NCBI GenBank assembly: GCA_017409845.1
Contig: JAFQRY010000004.1
Span: forward strand, 1-64,000
Length of the DNA: 64,000 bases
Reading direction: 5' to 3'
Origin: Clostridia bacterium
GTDB lineage: Bacteria; Bacillota; Clostridia; Oscillospirales; Acutalibacteraceae
Part shown: positions 63,004 through 64,000 of the stretch, in pieces
How the letters are laid out: every line of letters begins with the position of its first letter
Numbering within the stretch: position 1 is the first letter of the stretch
Position numbers and translations under genes: made by a program
The notes under the pieces: generated by a model
Seen by the model: only the letters and a program-made list of their open reading frames with translations
Database searches by the model: none
Told to the model about the DNA's origin: nothing

Positions 63004-63108
63004 TGTAAAAGGTGAGTCATTCGGAGAAAAAATAAATTTTTTTAAAAAAATCTTCGGAAAATGACAGAATCTGTAAAAAACCATAGCGAAAAATTTTTTG
63101 CATTTTGA

Positions 63109-63120
63109 ATCTGTCATAAC
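63109..63120 (+). repeat. Direct repeat ATCTGTCATAAC, copy 4
   Basis: Exact copy 105 bases after the end of copy 3; 32 bases upstream of the next start codon. The preceding AAAAATTTTTTGCATT resembles that of copy 1. Confidence 0.75.
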
Positions 63121-63152
63121 TTAGGCAAAAACTAACCGAAAGGAGCAGATTT

Positions 63153-63494
63153 GTGCCGAACAGTTACAATTCAGAAAATGTTTTCGGAATAGAAAACGAA
63201 AAAAATTCCAAAAATTATTCCGTAAGGAGTGATTCAGGATTGAACGATTACGAGATGCTCAGAAATGCCGATATCTCCGTCTGTAATGCCGACGAACTCG
63301 TCGACCTGAGAAATATCAAGACAAACCGAAAAACGGCTTTAAAACGCCGTACGGATGATTTTATAGCTCAGGTCGGCAATCCGTATCTTTTCAAAGTCGA
63401 TGATGTTGTTGTTAAGGTTGAATTCAGCGGCGGAAAAGATTTTTCGGAAGTTCTCGCGGATGCAATTATTGCAGAGACTTTTCTTGCAGGATAA
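63153..63494 (+). CDS. Small protein upstream of a serine recombinase (DUF6870-like)
   Basis: 113 residues from a GTG start with GAAAGGAGCAGATTT upstream. The C-terminal half has FIAQVGNPYLFKVDDVVVKV, which is the typical IGNPYxFxxGxxxVKV block of small proteins encoded just before large serine recombinases in clostridial mobile elements. The N-terminal half is low in order (many Asn, Ser, Glu). A role in regulation or recombination is likely but not shown. Confidence 0.65.
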   Translation: MPNSYNSENVFGIENEKNSKNYSVRSDSGLNDYEMLRNADISVCNADELVDLRNIKTNRKTALKRRTDDFIAQVGNPYLFKVDDVVVKVEFSGGKDFSEVLADAIIAETFLAG

Positions 63495-63503
63495 ATTTAC
63501 AGA

Positions 63504-63557
63504 TTGTAATTCGGGCGGCGGCACGGTATAATTCAAGCGTATGATAACCGTGCTGCC
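63504..63557 (+). promoter_or_regulatory. Promoter with overlapping inverted repeat before the serine recombinase
   Basis: TTGTAA (63504-63509), 17-base spacer and a perfect TATAAT (63527-63532). The inverted arms GCGGCACGGT (63518-63527) and ACCGTGCTGC (63548-63557), one mismatch, touch the -10 box. This fits an operator or an early RNA hairpin controlling recombinase expression. Confidence 0.6.
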
Positions 63558-63579
63558 CCGTAACGGAGGTAGCTGAACT

Positions 63580-64000
63580 ATGTATAAAAACAATATGGCA
63601 TCAGAGCAGCTTAGGGATCTCAGCCCTTGTAAGACCGCTCTTTATATTCGTCTTTCAAAGGAAGACGGCGACAAAGACGAGAGTGATTCTGTTGTATCGC
63701 AGAAAGAGATTCTCAAGGAATTCCTGAAGCTTCATCCTGAACTTGAATTCTACAGCTTTTATATCGATGACGGTTGTACCGGAACGGATTTTGACAGATC
63801 GGGATTCGAACGAATGAAAAAAGATATTGAATCCGGTATCATAAAATGCGTTGTTGTTAAAGATCTCTCAAGATTCGGCAGAAACTATGCCGACGGAGGT
63901 TATTATATTGAAGACTTCTTCGTGCGACACTCTGTCAGACTGATTGCGATCAATAATTCTGTCGATACAGCTCCGGGCAATATGAACGCCTTTACTCAGT
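63580..64000 (+). CDS. Large serine recombinase, N-terminal part (runs past window end)
   Basis: 140 codons are visible from ATG 63580 (GGAGGTAGCTGAACT upstream). The resolvase domain shows TALYIRLSKEDGDKDESDSV with the catalytic Ser, then SQKEILKEFL, YIDDGCTGTDFDRSGFERM and VVKDLSRFGRNYADGGYYI. This is the TndX/TnpX type that moves conjugative and mobilisable elements of clostridia. The recombinase and coiled-coil zinc-ribbon domains lie outside the window, so completeness cannot be judged. Confidence 0.9.
   Translation, partial: MYKNNMASEQLRDLSPCKTALYIRLSKEDGDKDESDSVVSQKEILKEFLKLHPELEFYSFYIDDGCTGTDFDRSGFERMKKDIESGIIKCVVVKDLSRFGRNYADGGYYIEDFFVRHSVRLIAINNSVDTAPGNMNAFTQ

Noticed and set aside
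1-64000. tRNA, rRNA and riboswitch search by eye
   Set aside because: No cloverleaf, rRNA segment or clear riboswitch core was seen; short structured elements could be missed without a covariance search.

Overview
The window looks like a chromosome segment of a gut-type, Gram-positive clostridium (Oscillospirales/Ruminococcaceae-like). The reasons are two LytR-CpsA-Psr proteins, a broken spoVAD, a CpsB-type phosphatase with tyrosine kinases, strong AGGAGG-type ribosome sites, dense short palindromic intergenic repeats, and moderate GC with AT-rich promoters. I cannot name a species from sequence alone.

Layout. (1) 1-8.5 kb, plus strand: a composite palindromic repeat, an FAD oxidoreductase, xanthine phosphoribosyltransferase, an alkaline-phosphatase-superfamily enzyme, about 600 bases of stacked palindromic repeats, a C-terminally truncated orphan spoVAD, an aldo/keto reductase, an LCP protein, an S26-like peptidase, a UDP-sugar epimerase and a small unknown ORF. 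(2) 8.5-44.6 kb, minus strand: one about 36-kb surface-polysaccharide locus read leftward from a promoter near 44.65 kb. It starts with a CpsB-type phosphatase, an Ig-like exported protein and two tandem Wzc-type tyrosine kinases with Tyr-rich tails. A PglF/PglE/PglC/PglA-like block and UDP-GlcNAcA/UDP-GalNAcA enzymes follow, then a Wzy-like polymerase, a dozen glycosyltransferases, an ABC exporter (Wzm/Wzt), the CapE-CapG-CapF set for UDP-N-acetyl-L-fucosamine, a nucleotidyltransferase, a second LCP ligase and a GT10 fucosyltransferase. (3) 44.6-45.3 kb: divergent promoter region. (4) 45.3-60.6 kb, plus strand: a 3140-residue secreted protein translationally coupled to a 79-residue four-cysteine peptide. 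A hairpin follows, then a lipoprotein, an HPr-kinase-like ATPase, a radical SAM/SPASM enzyme, a PqqD-like protein, an ABC exporter and a glycosyltransferase. This has the form of a RiPP (modified peptide) operon and is the most interesting system here. (5) 60.7-64 kb: a recombination-rich island with an IS3-family remnant, four exact copies of ATCTGTCATAAC, a hairpin-rich stretch, a divergent tyrosine recombinase and the start of a large serine recombinase.

Working model. Region 2 makes an amino- and uronic-acid-sugar-rich polysaccharide that LCP proteins could attach to the wall. Region 4 makes a very large exported protein together with a peptide that is probably crosslinked by the radical SAM enzyme, possibly phosphorylated by the HPr-kinase-like protein, and exported. 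Names of enzyme families come from motifs; substrates, linkages and the peptide chemistry are inference.
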